64,000 bases of DNA. It comes from Macrocybe gigantea. Lineage: Eukaryota; Basidiomycota; Agaricomycetes; Agaricales; Callistosporiaceae. A program made the position numbers and the translations under genes. The DNA is taken from contig SJRY01000244.1 of NCBI GenBank assembly GCA_011319805.1, positions 248,001-312,000 on the forward strand, written 5' to 3'. Below the pieces are notes generated by a model. That model was not told the origin of the DNA. It saw only the letters and a program-made list of their open reading frames with translations, and ran no database searches. Shown here piece after piece: positions 23,476-38,088 of this stretch (its first letter is position 1; the number at the start of each line of letters is the position of its first letter).

Positions 23476-25554
23476 GTTGAGGAGGGGCGATGACCGTAAG
23501 CGACGCCTTTTGGACTTTGTTCAGATCGACACACGTCTCAAACACCCTTGCCTATTTAAGCACCTCCCGCAAACAACTCGTCCTCTGAGGGCTGTACAGC
23601 TTTATTCTCTCCCAATTGCCTATCGGAACGCCCTTGTATGTTCGCAGGACAATAGTCAGCTTCAGCAAAGGTGCTGGACAAGGACGTGGTTGTTATCTAA
23701 AAGAAAAAGAGACGATCCACCCACTGCCAAGTATCGCCATGTTTGATGGCAGCCACCAGAATAAACAATAAAAATAGGAGCAACACCAAAAAAAATTTAA
23801 TTATTGCCTTGTTGGTCCCAATGTCAGCCGCCTTCTGACAATATAAAATAACCTCCTGTTCGCGGTGAGCATCCTCGCAGTCCCATACATCCCGCCCGCA
23901 GTTCTATCGTCCGATCTCTGCTCTTGATTTCGGACCTCTGTTTTGGACTCGGACCTCCGCTTTTACCGACAGAGACAAGCATCGTCTTTCCCGCCACGGT
24001 TTCATCGTATGTGACTCGCACGTCTGTCCCGCACAGCGAGATGCGATAACTCTGCGCCATCGGAACCCTGCTGCTAGTACATCTCTCGGCGCGCCCGGAG
24101 GCTGACATTTACCTCGCGCTCGGGCGAGCCCTCCAGCCAGATGAGTGACGGCGCCATTAGCCCCTCCCTGATCGGCGTCCCTTTATGGTGTTGGCCGAAC
24201 AATTCCTCTTCCGCGTCTGGAAAAAGGCGACCGAGTCTCGTACCTTGTTCACCATGAAACTAGTTCCTCTGGCCGCCTTTTCCGTGTATGCTGCGCTGCA
24301 TGAAGCGGATCGCAAAATGGCGCATCGTACTAAGGATGGTCGCCATACAGCGCCTTGGCGAACATTGCATTTGGATGCAGCGGCGCGCCTTGCAATTATC
24401 TCACACTGCCCGGAGTTGAATTGGAATCGCAACAACAAGATGCTCAACAACAAAATTGAACGACTATCCGAAACAAAGACGATTGACTGACGTGCACTCT
24501 TTCGATGGTCTCTGGCCACAAGTCCGCTTTTGGTTCCGCCTCGCAGCTTCACCAGATCTGGCTCCACTCTGCCAATTGCCGGGACGTCGGACGTGATTCA
24601 TGTCCAGTGTTCTCGCTGGCCCAGCTGAGCACAGGCCTGCCTCGAACTAGCCTCGTTTCCGCAGTTCTGCGCATGCAAATTTTGCATATACTCTGCCTGG
24701 GTTCCCGTCTCGCTGTGCGGATGAGATGAATTTGATCTCGAGTTTGGAGCGTTACTATACAGTATGCCATTTCCGCTCTTCAGCCGTGCCTCTCGCCCAG
24801 GCACCGTTCTCCAAGGGGCGCACTAAGCTAGCGCATCCATCCTGCCGAATGACATGCGCCAGTGGCTACATGTTCCCCCGCTCGTCCCACTATCACACAG
24901 CATGACGTCTGTTTTTCATCCCCTTGAACAGGTCTACCCGGAATAGCGTGTGACACATCGTATGTACGTGGACATCAATGGCCGCAAGACCACGTCACAC
25001 GCCGGCAGACGCTTGACAACGGACGGGGACAGAGCATCTTCCTTCGCATCTTGGCGCAATTGCTCCAAGAACTCCTTCAAAAAGGCATGGGGGCTGGGCC
25101 TGACTGGTTCGCTGCCGTCATGCTGTTCCTGCGATCTTCTGTGTCATCCATAGCCATTCATTCTGCAAGCTTCTCGTTCATCTCCCTGAAACGCACGCTG
25201 TTGATTTGAATGTGATCCCACTCGGGGAATCCCGTCGTCCTCCCGAGGAGCAGAACATTGCTCTAATCGAATGGCTTGATCGCTTAGATAAACAATCATT
25301 GCATTCATGACACGGTTGGCAGCCATTCGAAGGTCATCAAACACGACCGGGTGCGACCGTGCAATGAGATTGAAAACTGTACTACTCGACAACTACAATA
25401 CCACGCAATATTCGTACACTGCTTTGCAACAAGAGAAGCAACAAGTATTGGGACATCAAAACATTAAACCATAGAAGAGGGAATTGACTGGAAAACAAAA
25501 CGAAAAGAAAAGAGACTGGCCAGGAGAAAAACGAAGGATCCCGCCCTCAAGAGT
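23476..25554. other. Intergenic region of 2.1 kb, no gene supported
   Basis: I see nothing that I can call a gene. Small frames exist, for example 24185-24490 (plus), which contains a weakly signal-like MKLVPLAAFSVYAAL, and 23824-24108 and 25144-25392 (minus). None has a family motif or supporting splice pattern. The left end holds the sirtuin promoter. Confidence 0.45.
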
Positions 25555-26214
25555 CTATTTTCTGTACCTCCACGCTTCACTAACGCCCATCTTTGAAAAC
25601 AGTTCTGCGGCATCTCCGTCAGGTGGCGGGTTTCGCTCCTCTCCAGGAATCTCCGGCGGCACGGTCCCCGCTGCATCCACTATTCCTTCACCTCCATGAC
25701 TCCCGCCACGCAAGCCCATCTCCCCTGGAGCCTCGGAGAACCTGATCGCGGCGCTGACACCTACGCCTCCTGGGTGTTTGGCTACGGTTTTCAGGGTGTG
25801 CTCGTGCGCGAGAAGTGTAGAACTCGTAGAACTGACCTGAGCGTCGTGCGTGTCGGGAGCCGACTCGGCGGGTACAAAGTTGACGTACGGCGCGGAGGTC
25901 GGGTAGGCGCCGGCAGGCACACCATAGTGTTTCGTCGAAGCGTCTGGCTCGGATACGACGTATGTGCGGTTACCCGTGTGCGTTGTGAAGGGCTCTGAGT
26001 AGTATTCTGTCTCCTTCTCGTTTATGGATGACACGGTGGACTGTGCGCTTGGCGGCTGAGTGAGAGGCGAGTCACCACGCTGTGGGAAGGGCGTGTGAAA
26101 GGGGCGCATGATGGGTGTCGTCGTCGTCGTCGCAGCCGCGGGGATGGGTCTGACGGCATTCCTGGCGGCGAGACGAGCAGTCGTCGTTGCTGCTGCACGG
26201 AGGGAGAAGTACAT
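25555..26214 (-). CDS. Probable mitochondrial protein of unknown function
   Basis: A single-exon frame of 219 residues that I do not recognise. The N-terminus MYFSLRAAATTTARLAARNA is rich in Arg, Ala and Thr with no acidic residue, as in a mitochondrial presequence, followed by MRPFHTPFPQRGDSPL. The middle is Ser/Thr/Pro-rich and probably disordered, with TYVVSEPDASTKHYGVPAGA. The C-terminal half looks like the ordered or conserved part: KTVAKHPGGVGVSAAIRFSE, APGEMGLRGGSHGGEG and PPEIPGEERNPPPDGDAAEL, ending FSKMGVSEAWRYRK. Codon use is typical of the neighbours, with strong GC at third positions. No transmembrane helix is evident. The mitochondrial location is inferred from composition only. 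Whether it has introns at the ends is not clear. Confidence 0.7.
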   Translation of the reverse strand: MYFSLRAAATTTARLAARNAVRPIPAAATTTTTPIMRPFHTPFPQRGDSPLTQPPSAQSTVSSINEKETEYYSEPFTTHTGNRTYVVSEPDASTKHYGVPAGAYPTSAPYVNFVPAESAPDTHDAQVSSTSSTLLAHEHTLKTVAKHPGGVGVSAAIRFSEAPGEMGLRGGSHGGEGIVDAAGTVPPEIPGEERNPPPDGDAAELFSKMGVSEAWRYRK

Positions 26215-26745
26215 GTTATGGGTTGGGAGGGAGGAAGGTGGAAGAAACGAGGGTGAGACTTGGATTATATGCTTCTCTGGTCTTGCCGCAGGTGGGAATC
26301 CTGGGGAGATCGCTCTCTACGATCTCACACGTCACTCGGCCAAGTCACATGCCCCACTTTGACAAATTCTAGTTTGCAGCTCGAACTAGCCTGGTCTGTG
26401 GAACATCCTCGGACTGACACGCGCAGCACTTGCATACTCAACTGAGAAAATCAGCCCATTTTTCTACTCTGGATTCCTGAACAGCAGGATATCGACTTTT
26501 GGGGGCAATATGAGACGACCGAAAGCCCAACTCGGCGCCGACAGAAAAAAAATCGAACGATTCTTGTCTAAATGAATGCTGATCCCAAAAAAGGCGAAGC
26601 CGCTCTACTCATTTCGCTTAACCACTCACCCCATTTTTGGGTCATAATAAGTACCAGCCGACTGCCAGTAACGCGCGCGGTCCGTCTCTATCTGTATATA
26701 TTCTATGTAATAATGCTCTACGCATGCACGATACACGAGACATGG
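26215..26745. other. Intergenic region, promoter of the mitochondrial protein gene and 3' side of PFK-2
   Basis: No gene recognised in this 530 bp stretch. It contains the upstream region of the minus-strand gene that starts at 26214 and the 3' side of the PFK-2/FBPase-2 gene. Confidence 0.5.
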
Positions 26746-29455
<2,710 letters not shown>

Positions 29456-30224
29456 CTCGTTTTCTGCTCCCTTGGTATTAAATAGCTAGCGCAAAAAGGG
29501 TAGCGAAATGTGATCTTTAGGTTTTCTCTAGATTCGGTTGATGTCAGATGAATTTAATCAGTTCTTACATCGCATGAAGGGGAAAAAAGGGGGGAAAGAA
29601 TTCACTTGTCAATTGTGGAAGCGTTGTTGCAGAGATTTCCTAGCAAATGAGAAAGAGATGATAAGATGACCAGGTCTGAACGTGTCTCAATACGCCGCTC
29701 AAGATCATCGTCATGTGATGGTTAATGCCATGGATCTGCAACTCCATCAGGCACTTCGATAGGGCACGTTCACAGGCATGTCGTTACTCTTATCTAGACG
29801 ACCAACGACGGCGTCAAGCCAGAAATAGAGTTGATGCCAGATTATTCAGAATACTACATAATACACCTAACCTCGAGGGAAAAAAAGGACTGTAAAATAA
29901 GAGACAGGACACGTTGGAAGGAATTTCGTAAAGGGGCGTAAGGCTGTGTTCAGCATGACTACGACTGAGGAAAATGCAGGTGAAGAGTAAAGAAGGTAAG
30001 AAAATTGCGAGGCAAACATGGCAAGGCACATCACGGGTACGCGAGACAGAGGAGACGGGAAGACGGAGAAAACTCGCATTCGGTTTGCATGATTCGGAGT
30101 CGAGAGGCTTGGAAAATTGTTTGATCCACCGCTGAGTCCGGCATAGGCCTGCACAGGCTTCAGAGGCGTTAGATTGTCTGAGAAAAGACAACGATAAATG
30201 CTTCACCGACAAATAAATATCCCA
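29456..30224. other. Intergenic region, promoter of PFK-2/FBPase-2 and 3' region of casein kinase 1
   Basis: No gene recognised. A frame at 29814-30212 (minus) lacks motifs and probably lies in the 3' untranslated region of the kinase gene. Confidence 0.5.
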
Positions 30225-32469
30225 TTAAGCGTATCCTGTACGCCAAAGAAACCAAGAAAGACGACGAGCACTCTCATGCCGGCAACAGAGTGCTGCCCAG
30301 AACCCACGTCTGCGTCCATGTCCACCGTCTTCGTCCTGCCCGCCCACGCGATGCATCTGTTCCCTGTCGTAAACACCCATCGCCCTCGGCCCACCCGCGG
30401 CGTCTCTCGGTGCCGTTCCTGCTGTCGTTGTCTCGCGCGAATTGGTGCCATTCTTCGCGGCTGGAGGGTGACCATACATGTAAGCATCGGTGCCTCCGTT
30501 CAGACCGTTTCCGTTCGTCATCACTGCGGGCCCAGGGGAGTGTCGTCCGTAGGCGCCTGCCGCAGAAGGCGATCGGTATCCAGCGGGACTGGGCGCCATG
30601 GCATACGGGTGTGACGATGTAGGAAGACCAGAGTTGGGCACTGCGTTGCCGTCCCTCTGATGCTGGCTCGCTCGACGACTGTTCGGCGCGAGCGGTTGTA
30701 CGCTGGCGTCGCGTGAGTTGCCGCCGCGTTCGCCGCCACCTTGTCTGCGACTCTTGACATGTGCCGGTGCGGGACTGATGACGAGTGGTGTTGCGGGCGA
30801 TGACGGGTCTTGCGGTTGCCTCGACGTGCGGCGATGCGCGCCATGCTCACGTTCACGACGATGATCTCGGTGTGGGGTCTGGGAAGAGTGAGGCTACAAC
30901 GAAGACCATGAGTCCTCCCTACCTGGTCTACATGCAAAAACCAGATACGTACATTACCAGCTTCCCAGCCTTTCCCACCGTTCAACAGCATCCAGTCGTA
31001 CACGCCATCTTCAGCCTCGCCAAGGGTCTTGAGGACCTTCGTGAACAGTTCGCGAAGAAAGTCGTAGTCCGGCGTTTCTTCGAAGCCGAGCTTCCGAACG
31101 TAATTCATATAGATAGCGAACTCCTCTTTGGACAGGTTAGTGCGAGACAGGGCGAATAGAGATGATGAAGACTCACCCGGAAAACCTTCGCACAATTCCG
31201 AGATGGGCGTTGACTGTTTCTTCTCCCCGATTTTCTCGTACTTCTGCTTGTTCGTGGCTGCCCTCAACCCCTGCCACGGAAGTCCACCTCTCAAAAAATA
31301 CATGAAAACGTGACCCAGCGATTCTAAATCGTCTCTTCTAGATTGCTCTCGGCCAAGATGTGTATTAATTGACATGTATCGAGCCGTTCCAGATAATGAT
31401 TTCCGTTCCCGATATGGTATATGGACCTTGGTCTTGGGGTCACGATAATGCTTAGCCATTCCAAAATCTGAGTCAAACGTATGTTAGCAATGTATCAAAG
31501 GTGAACGTCAGACGTGCACTTCGGGCACGAACAGACAGTGAGAAAAGGATCACCTATAATGTGAATTGTGTTCGCATTTTTGGTTCCGGGAACTCCGATC
31601 AGGAAGTTGTCTGGTTTGATGTCGCGGTAGATGAGGGACTTGTCGTGAACGGCCTGCACGCGGGTGACCTGTTGTGAAACGATAAGGTGAATTCCGGAAT
31701 AAGGGCATGAGGCAGGTCGAACCGCCGGTATGTACGGATTATTCCTCCGACTAACCGCACAACCCTAGTAACAGTAACAAAAATCGTAGCCTTACCATTT
31801 GCTTAGCAGCCATGCATACAGTCTTAATGCTGAATTTACGACCACACATGTCGAACAAGTCCTCGAGGTTGGGACCAAGTAGGTCGATGACGAGTACATT
31901 ATGCAGCCCTTCTTGACCAAAATAATGAACCTGGGGTACACCGGCTAAGCACGAGAATGCAAAAATTAGGTTGCGTAAAATGGACTGAAACACCAAAGTT
32001 TCACTGACGTGTGCCACTCAACGTTCTATATGAACGATACTCGTCGCGCAATTGAGGCGCCTCCGACTTTCTAGGTTCCTAGTTACTGACATGAGGGATT
32101 GCGGACAAAGGAACGAGTAGAAGTAAACTCACGAATTTGATGGCGACTGGTGTACTACTAGTGATTTTGACTCCTGCAAGAAAACATAAATGATGCGATC
32201 TTGCACAGCACGGCTCGATGGAATGACACATCAAGAGTAGCTTTCGCCTTCAAAAGGGGGGGACTAGCTCTCGAAGTGACAACAGTGTTGCGCATCATAT
32301 GACATCGTCACATTGATATGCAGCGTTGAAGATGACGAAGATACGAGCACTGAAGCATTTGAGGGATTCAGAGCGTTTCCTCACCTTCATAGACTACGCC
32401 AAAAGAACCTTCGCCAATCTTTTTCCCAACACGATAGTGATTGCCCACGATTCCGTTGGAGTTGGAGGA
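30225..32469 (-). CDS. Casein kinase 1 family protein kinase (YCK/Cki1-like)
   Basis: Ser/Thr kinase of the CK1 family; fungal members with this tail act at the plasma membrane in morphogenesis and nutrient signalling. The first confident exon has [20 protein letters not shown]. Next come [88 protein letters not shown], the DFG exon [13 protein letters not shown], and the CK1 signature [20 protein letters not shown]. Then [18 protein letters not shown] and [19 protein letters not shown] complete the kinase fold. After GWEAG an intron leads to a basic, Ser/Pro-rich tail of about 215 residues. This tail holds [14 protein letters not shown], a candidate palmitoylation site as in yeast Yck1/2, although here it is followed by 17 more residues. 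The true start is not resolved; it lies upstream of 32469 in a further exon. Confidence 0.93.
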
Positions 32470-34263
32470 CTGCGAGGGATGAGGAGAGGAGGAAGCATTA
32501 CATGGGGTGTGGTCATTATCGAGATACACTGGCAACAGCTGGCACCAGCCCAGGAGAGAGACTATAGCGAGGGTAACAGGACTGGTGAGCCAGAAGCCAG
32601 TAGAGAGTGAAGGAAAAGCCAAAGAAAGCGAGTAGCGGAGTGAGCGGACTCGAATTTTTCAGCGTACGGGCACGTGTTCGCAAAATCAGGACCCCGGCCA
32701 CCAACCCCCATGCTGTAAACCTCCATTTTTCCTGTCGCTCGAACCTTTGTTCTTCGACACGAGGCAATGGCAGGGCCGGGCTTCTGGGGATGCCATCTAC
32801 ACAAAACCACCATCATCATTTCGAGTCGATCAAGTCACTGCTTTATGCTCGTGAACCGCTAATCATCTTGTTCGTTACGTGCTGGTCAATCCGCGGTTGC
32901 CTTGGATACTTTCTAGGCCGCATACTCGGCCGAACGAGTGGTACTGCATAGCTCTCGCTTGACACCGTCAAGAGCGCCCATATCAACAAAATTAACGAAA
33001 TTCCATCCTCCGACCTGGCCATCCTTTCATCATGTGCTTACCGCCATCATTCATCGTGTTCCGATAACCGGCTGACGCATCGGAATGAGAGGTTGCAGCC
33101 CGCCGCATACGAGGTGACAGCCCTCCTACTCTATCCCGCCATGGTTTCGCAATTTCGTGTCATTCTTTCAGACCAATGTGAATTTGACTGCTCGATATCG
33201 AGCTTTCAATTGCAAATGAACGCACTCGTTCTAGCCTTTCATTTTCACATTCCTCAAGGGGCTTACAGAGCACTCGAGAATGGCGGTAAAAGTTAATGTC
33301 CACGGATCGGTGCATTCATACCGCCCCGATGCATAGCAGCGTCGGGAGGAAAAGATAACTGTGACAAAAGGGTTCCGACTCGGAACCCTTTTGTCACAGT
33401 TATCTTTTCCTCGAGGATTGGAACATGAACATCCTCTTTGAAATTAGAAGTCCACAAACAGGAATTTTACAAACGTATACCCGATTCCAAACCGATCATC
33501 GAGGCGACAATCAAAAATGATGGCGACCTTGAGACGCAACTGATATCAAGTGTACCCATTGGCTTCGAGCCTTGTATCATGCTCTTTGGTTCTGTAAGTT
33601 TTCCGATAGGCAGAACAAATTGGATGAACTGTGCTGATTTACATTCCAGTGTTATAACTCCGATGATGTGCCGAAATATGCCGCATGTAGTCGAGCTCCA
33701 GATCTAAGGAAAAGTTTTTTAATTTTCGGGCGCACCGCCTTGTTGCTGAGATGCGGTCTCATTATGGCAGCCTCTTCTTCGTCTCGCGGACGATGGAACC
33801 TGCCAGCGGTGTGAAATGCCTGGTTTGGATGAATGTCCGTTTGACAAGCATGGCTCAGAAAGCACTACCGCCGGATTCTACCACGAAACCCGTGCTATCT
33901 CCTGTTATCACCGGTGCGCCATGCTGGAAGATGATATGAATGTAATTTTCTGCATACAGCCGCCTGCAAGCAATGTTCGAGAGCCATCAATTCAGGTTCG
34001 GTTACTATGATGACAGAACCCAGTTTTGTTTTCATCATCTATTTCCCCACAACGTGAGGATGGTTTATCTAAATGCCACGAGTCTGATGTTCGGCGCCAT
34101 GTCGAGACAGAATTATATTTATCAGTCTCGGAGATCACTCGTCCGTTTAGAGCTGGCCTCTTTACTAACCATCCCATAACAGCTGCCTCCTTGACCTTTC
34201 CTTTTCCCTTTCTCCCTCATCCGATTTCGAGACGTCACTGAACGACGAAGGTTTACGATACAC
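32470..34263. other. Intergenic region with hairpin; no gene supported
   Basis: The left part holds the unresolved 5' end and promoter of the casein kinase gene. A 33-bp-arm hairpin lies at 33346-33412. Between 33438 and 34010 there are short, possibly spliced frames with a few cysteines (for example CYNSDDVPKYAAC after an acceptor near 33650). They do not form a convincing gene and I leave them unannotated. Confidence 0.45.
33346..33412. repeat. Perfect inverted repeat, 33-bp arms with 1-nt loop
   Basis: The left arm at 33346-33378 starts GAGGAAAAGATAACTG and the right arm at 33380-33412 is its exact reverse complement, with a single C at 33379 between them. Identity stops abruptly at both ends. 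The sequence could extrude as a cruciform or, if transcribed, fold into a long stem. It lies about 850 bp upstream of the secreted-protein gene and beyond the casein kinase 5' end. Its nature, whether joined ends of a lost transposon, a regulatory hairpin or an assembly fold-back, cannot be decided from the sequence alone. Confidence 0.9.
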
Positions 34264-35801
34264 ATGTCGCTGGTCTCTCCTGGGCGCCGGCGGTCTAGAT
34301 CACCCTGCTCCCGCCTGCATAACCTGGCTCTTCTGTTTGCAGTCTTCCTGATATGCAGCAATCTGGCGACCGCCATACCCCTGATTCCGAAGGATTTGCC
34401 TAAGAACGCCACCTATCTGGCCTACGACGAGGCAGAAGGCTATCTCTGGGCTTTTGACGACGACGGTGCGATGCGAGGGCGATACCTTACCTCCGTTCAG
34501 GCTTACTCTGGCAGTCTTCAACGGAGAGATGCCTCGAGTTGCGTGCCGTTGAGTTCCGATGATGTGACTAAGTGTCTGTTCATTGTTTTGGTTCTTTCAG
34601 ACTCCAGTTTCTCATAGGACATCGTTTCGTACAGTGCCTAAATGGGCAGATATATATAAATACGCGGAGAAGAAGTTCGGCACAGGCAAGAAAACGGTCG
34701 TGACAAACCCCAGCGATGTGCACTTTCTTTGTTCTTTTTGTCGTCGAGAGCTCTCGACTCACAACTTCTTTTCTTGTTTAGTTTCCGGCGCAAGGCGCTG
34801 TCGCTTGCGCAGACACACATGCCATCCCTATCTCAACGGATGGTGCGTTGCTCAGTTGCACAAGTAAAAACCACAGGGGATCCTCATGCGAGACTGACAT
34901 GCGAGAATAGGCAAACCGACATGCGCCCAGAACACAATAAGTGTCAAGGGAAACATCACTGGCACCTCGGGCACTGAACGACTCTCCATGACACAAGGTT
35001 ACACAAGCACGGCAACTTTCACAGTTGACAGTGAGTTCTAGACACCAATCATCAAACCGTGCTCTGGTTCACTTGTGCTGCCCAGAGGCGACCTCGTTTT
35101 CCGTCGGCGCGACGTTCTCTATATCTGTCTCGTTCGCCAATGTGGCCGATGTCAGTGCCTCCGCCACTACGCAGACGACGTTCACAAACAGTCAGTCCAG
35201 CGCGCAAGTATTCATATTATTTCTCAGGAAATACCCTGATCTGCTGACGCTCACGCCGTCCACAGCTTTACAGCTAGTATCCAAAACATGGTGACGCAGG
35301 AGATACTTCTGACCCACCCCGCTAATTCGCAATGCTTCATTGAAGTTCGTTGGGTGTCTCGCACCGTCAGCTTTGCTTGCATGGTGACATCCATTTGATC
35401 TTGCAGTTTGTGTCCAAGACGTGTCACGTCGGAGGAAAGGCTCAGATCCAAATCGCGGCGTCCGGCTGGGTCTGGTTCAACTACGACTCGCCGGTACGAT
35501 CATACGTTCGACAGTTGACGTTTCCTGACTTTGCTCCGTAGACCGCGGATGCCGACGATCCACAAAAGAAAAGCATTACAAGTGTCTGTCCAGGTTTCTA
35601 TTTCAGTTTGCCCGGCTTTCTGACCTGTGTTTTCTGAACGGGGTAGGGGCGGTTCTGATGGAAGGCGTGGTGAAGGATCCTGCGGGGAGAGCATTCTACT
35701 CTTCCATAACCGGGGACATCAAGACAGAAATGAAGTCTAACGTGCAAGGGAAGTGCACGCCTCTCGGCGGAGCTCCGTCCAACAAAGGCAAGAAGAAATA
35801 G
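34264..35801 (+). CDS. Secreted protein of unknown function, beta-strand-rich
   Basis: I do not recognise a named family, though the layout resembles cysteine-containing secreted proteins common in basidiomycetes. The start MSLVSPGRRRSRSPCSRLHN is followed by the hydrophobic segment LALLFAVFLICSNLATA, a signal peptide or signal anchor. The mature N-terminus has NATYLAYDEAEGYLWAFDDD. Spliced exons then give PKWADIYKYAEKKFGTGKKT, VVTNPSD, ACADTHAIPISTDGALLSCT, and a Thr/Ser-rich section GTSGTERLSMTQGYTSTATF. This is followed by ATFSISVSFANVADVSASAT, CHVGGKAQIQIAASGWVWFN, and the tail YSSITGDIKTEMKSNVQGKC. Alternating Ser/Thr and hydrophobic residues suggest extended beta strands. Around eight introns interrupt the coding region. 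Splice phases fit in the parts checked, and the protein ends NKGKKK at 35801. Secretion is inferred from the N-terminus. Confidence 0.75.
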
Positions 35802-36646
35802 CGACATGCGCCTCGTCGGCCGAACGGAGGAGCGGTGTCCGCGCGATGTCAAGTCTAGTATCGATACTTATTGATGTAGCACTAATGGAGAATTATTCTT
35901 GGAGGTCAACAATTACAATTGTACTATAAATGCTCACTGATGTCGATAGCTACGCGCGCGTGTGATTGTGAGGTGGCGATGTGTTCGTTGTTACTATACC
36001 AGTGATACGGAAGGCGTCGCATCAGGACAGGAGATGAGGCACAAGCTGCCTCGTTTCCTTTCCGATGTTTCACAAGACGTTTATCCGGCATCAACCACCC
36101 ACGTTGTTCGCGAGGCGAGGCTTGTGAGCGAAACAGGGACGGGCGTCAATGACAAGATCCAGATGAGGCATTTTTCGAATTGTGGCGAGATTGTGCTCTG
36201 CGGCGGTACTCGTGCGAGTGCAAGATTTTGATGTGTTGCGATTGATGTACGCTTGAGGACACATTGAAAGGTATGTATCATGATGTCACATACACATTTT
36301 CTAGAGGACAAGACCCTCTCAGTCCACAAACAAGATATGATTAACGATTCTTCGAGGGAGTCATGTGGCTTTGCTTTTTCTGAACACCGTTTCCTTTGGA
36401 ATCGTCTACTACTGTAATCCTCCGTGTGGGGCCGCAATATCCAATTGAAGAAGTGCATTGAATGTCAAATGACAAACGCCAGTGATATTCGGTGACTAGT
36501 GCTCAGGTAATACGACAATATTACGGTACGTGTTCCTCGTCACGAATCGAAGCTCTTTTCCCAGTCTATAAATGGATCCAAGTGACTGCTCACTAACCGT
36601 CACCTTTCCATCTCAATCACGTCAAAGAATCTTGTACTACGACGCA
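35802..36646. other. Intergenic region, promoter side of NAD(P)-binding gene A
   Basis: No gene recognised in this 845 bp stretch. It lies between two plus-strand genes and should hold the terminator of the first and the promoter of the second. Confidence 0.5.
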
Positions 36647-38088
36647 ATGACCACCAAAACCAACATCTTTCTGACCGGTGCTACAGGTGCGACCGCGCTC
36701 TTGTCAATCGTTCTCGATTCTGCTGCTGATGCCCAAGAGGCAGGATACATAGGCGGCTCCGTGTTATCGCGACTGCTGGAGCATCCTGATGCGCGTTCGT
36801 TCAACTTGACAGCCATTGTCCGCTCCCCAGAGAAGGCGGAGAAACTGAAAAGCCTGGGCGTGCACGCCAGCGTGGGGTCGTATTCCGATCTCGACTTGCT
36901 TGAAAAGCTCGCTTCCGAAGCGGATGTTGTGTTTGCAATAGTATGCACTCATTGAACATGACGCATATACATACTCAGACCAGATGGTCAGGCTGACGCA
37001 GATGATTTGAACGGCGCAAAGGCCATCCTCAAGGGGTTGAAGAAACGGCATCAAGCAACAGGTCGCGTTCCGATTCTGATTCACACCGTGCGCATGACAT
37101 TCAGTTCACATCCGAGCACACTGACCGCGTAACCTGCTACTAAACAGTCTGGAACCGGTACGAATATGAACACCTTCCAGGCTTTCTGAGCTGTCGCTGA
37201 CACGGTGTTAGGTGTGCTCGCGGACGACGCGAGAGGCATGTATCATTATGACGTCATTTGGGACGACAGCAATCCCGATCAACTCGACACTATCGCCCCG
37301 ACTCAGTACCACAGGAACGTCGACCTCGAGTTGCTCGGCGCAGACAAGGAAGGCAAGTGTCATTTCTAAACCACTCGTCTGCAGAGCCTTTGACATGATC
37401 GCGCACCGCAGGTTATGTCAAGACCTATATTGTGTTGCCATCCACGATTTGGGCGTTCCCAAAGGGAAACTAGTTGACTTGGGAATTCAGAATACCTACT
37501 CTATCCAGATGCCGGCCTTGATAGACGCGAGCCTGCAGAGGCGCGCAGGTGGGGTAGTCGGAGAGGGCAAAAATATCTGGCCCCATGTGAACATCGAAGA
37601 AGGTTTGCCTAGTATCTGGCTTTCTGATACTCCTTCGCTGATCGTTTGGCCATTCCCTGTCATTTAAATAGTTGCTGATTTGTACATCAATTTATACAAC
37701 TCCATCAAGGCGAATCCGAAGACCGGCCATGGACGCGAGGGCTTGTACTTTGGTGAAAACGGAGAGTACAACATGATTGAGGTGGCGAAGATCGTTTCCC
37801 AGGCACTTTACGACATGGGCAAGGCCGACAAGCCTGAACCCGTTCCATTCACCAAGGAAGAGATAGACAAGTACTTTCAGGTTGGCAGAAATTCCCTATC
37901 CCTGCTTTCTACGTAGGACTGAATGGACGTCGGTAGGGTTCGGCTTATCTGGGGAGTAACTCTCGTTGCACAGGAAAACGCTCTCGCTCTATCGGGTGGA
38001 AGCCGGTCTTGGGGACGAAAGAGTTCTACGCATCTCTGAGGCCGATGTTGAAGCGGTTTCACAGAGAGGTCCGGTCAAACTACACTAA
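36647..38088 (+). CDS. NAD(P)-binding Rossmann-fold protein (NmrA/epimerase-like SDR), copy A
   Basis: An atypical short-chain dehydrogenase/reductase; the substrate is unknown. The start MTTKTNIFLTGATG is spliced to YIGGSVLSRLLEHP, giving the nucleotide-binding motif TGATGYIGG. Next are LTAIVRSPEKAEKLKSLGVH, ASEADVVFAI, ADADDLNGAKAILKGLKKRH, VLADDARGMYHYDVIWDD, GYVKTYIVLPSTIWAF and the substrate-side region AGGVVGEGKNIWPHVNIEEV, then ADLYINLYNSIKANPKTGHG. The last exon begins GSAYLGSNSRCTGKRSRSIG and WKPVLGTKEFYASLR. From here the paralogue (copy B) ends EVEAATKKSA. In copy A the corresponding DVEAVSQRG is one frame away, so a base seems lost near 38043. Read without correction the frame runs on to 38230 and overlaps the start of the next gene. 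An alternative in-frame ATG at 36572 is less likely. Confidence 0.85.

Noticed and set aside
24185..24490. Small secreted protein starting MKLVPLAAFSVYAAL
   Set aside because: The hydrophobic stretch is short and followed by no clear cleavage site or family motif.
32470..32622. Extension of casein kinase 1 upstream in the same frame
   Set aside because: The open frame has no ATG there, only a TTG; the real start must be in another exon that I could not place.
33438..34010. Small cysteine-containing spliced gene
   Set aside because: A donor and acceptor can be found, but no consistent start, signal peptide or stop; not supportable.
36572..36646. Upstream in-frame ATG for NAD(P)-binding copy A
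   Set aside because: The added residues MDPSDCSLTVTFPSQ are not matched in copy B, which starts MSPKTNIFFTGATG at the equivalent place.
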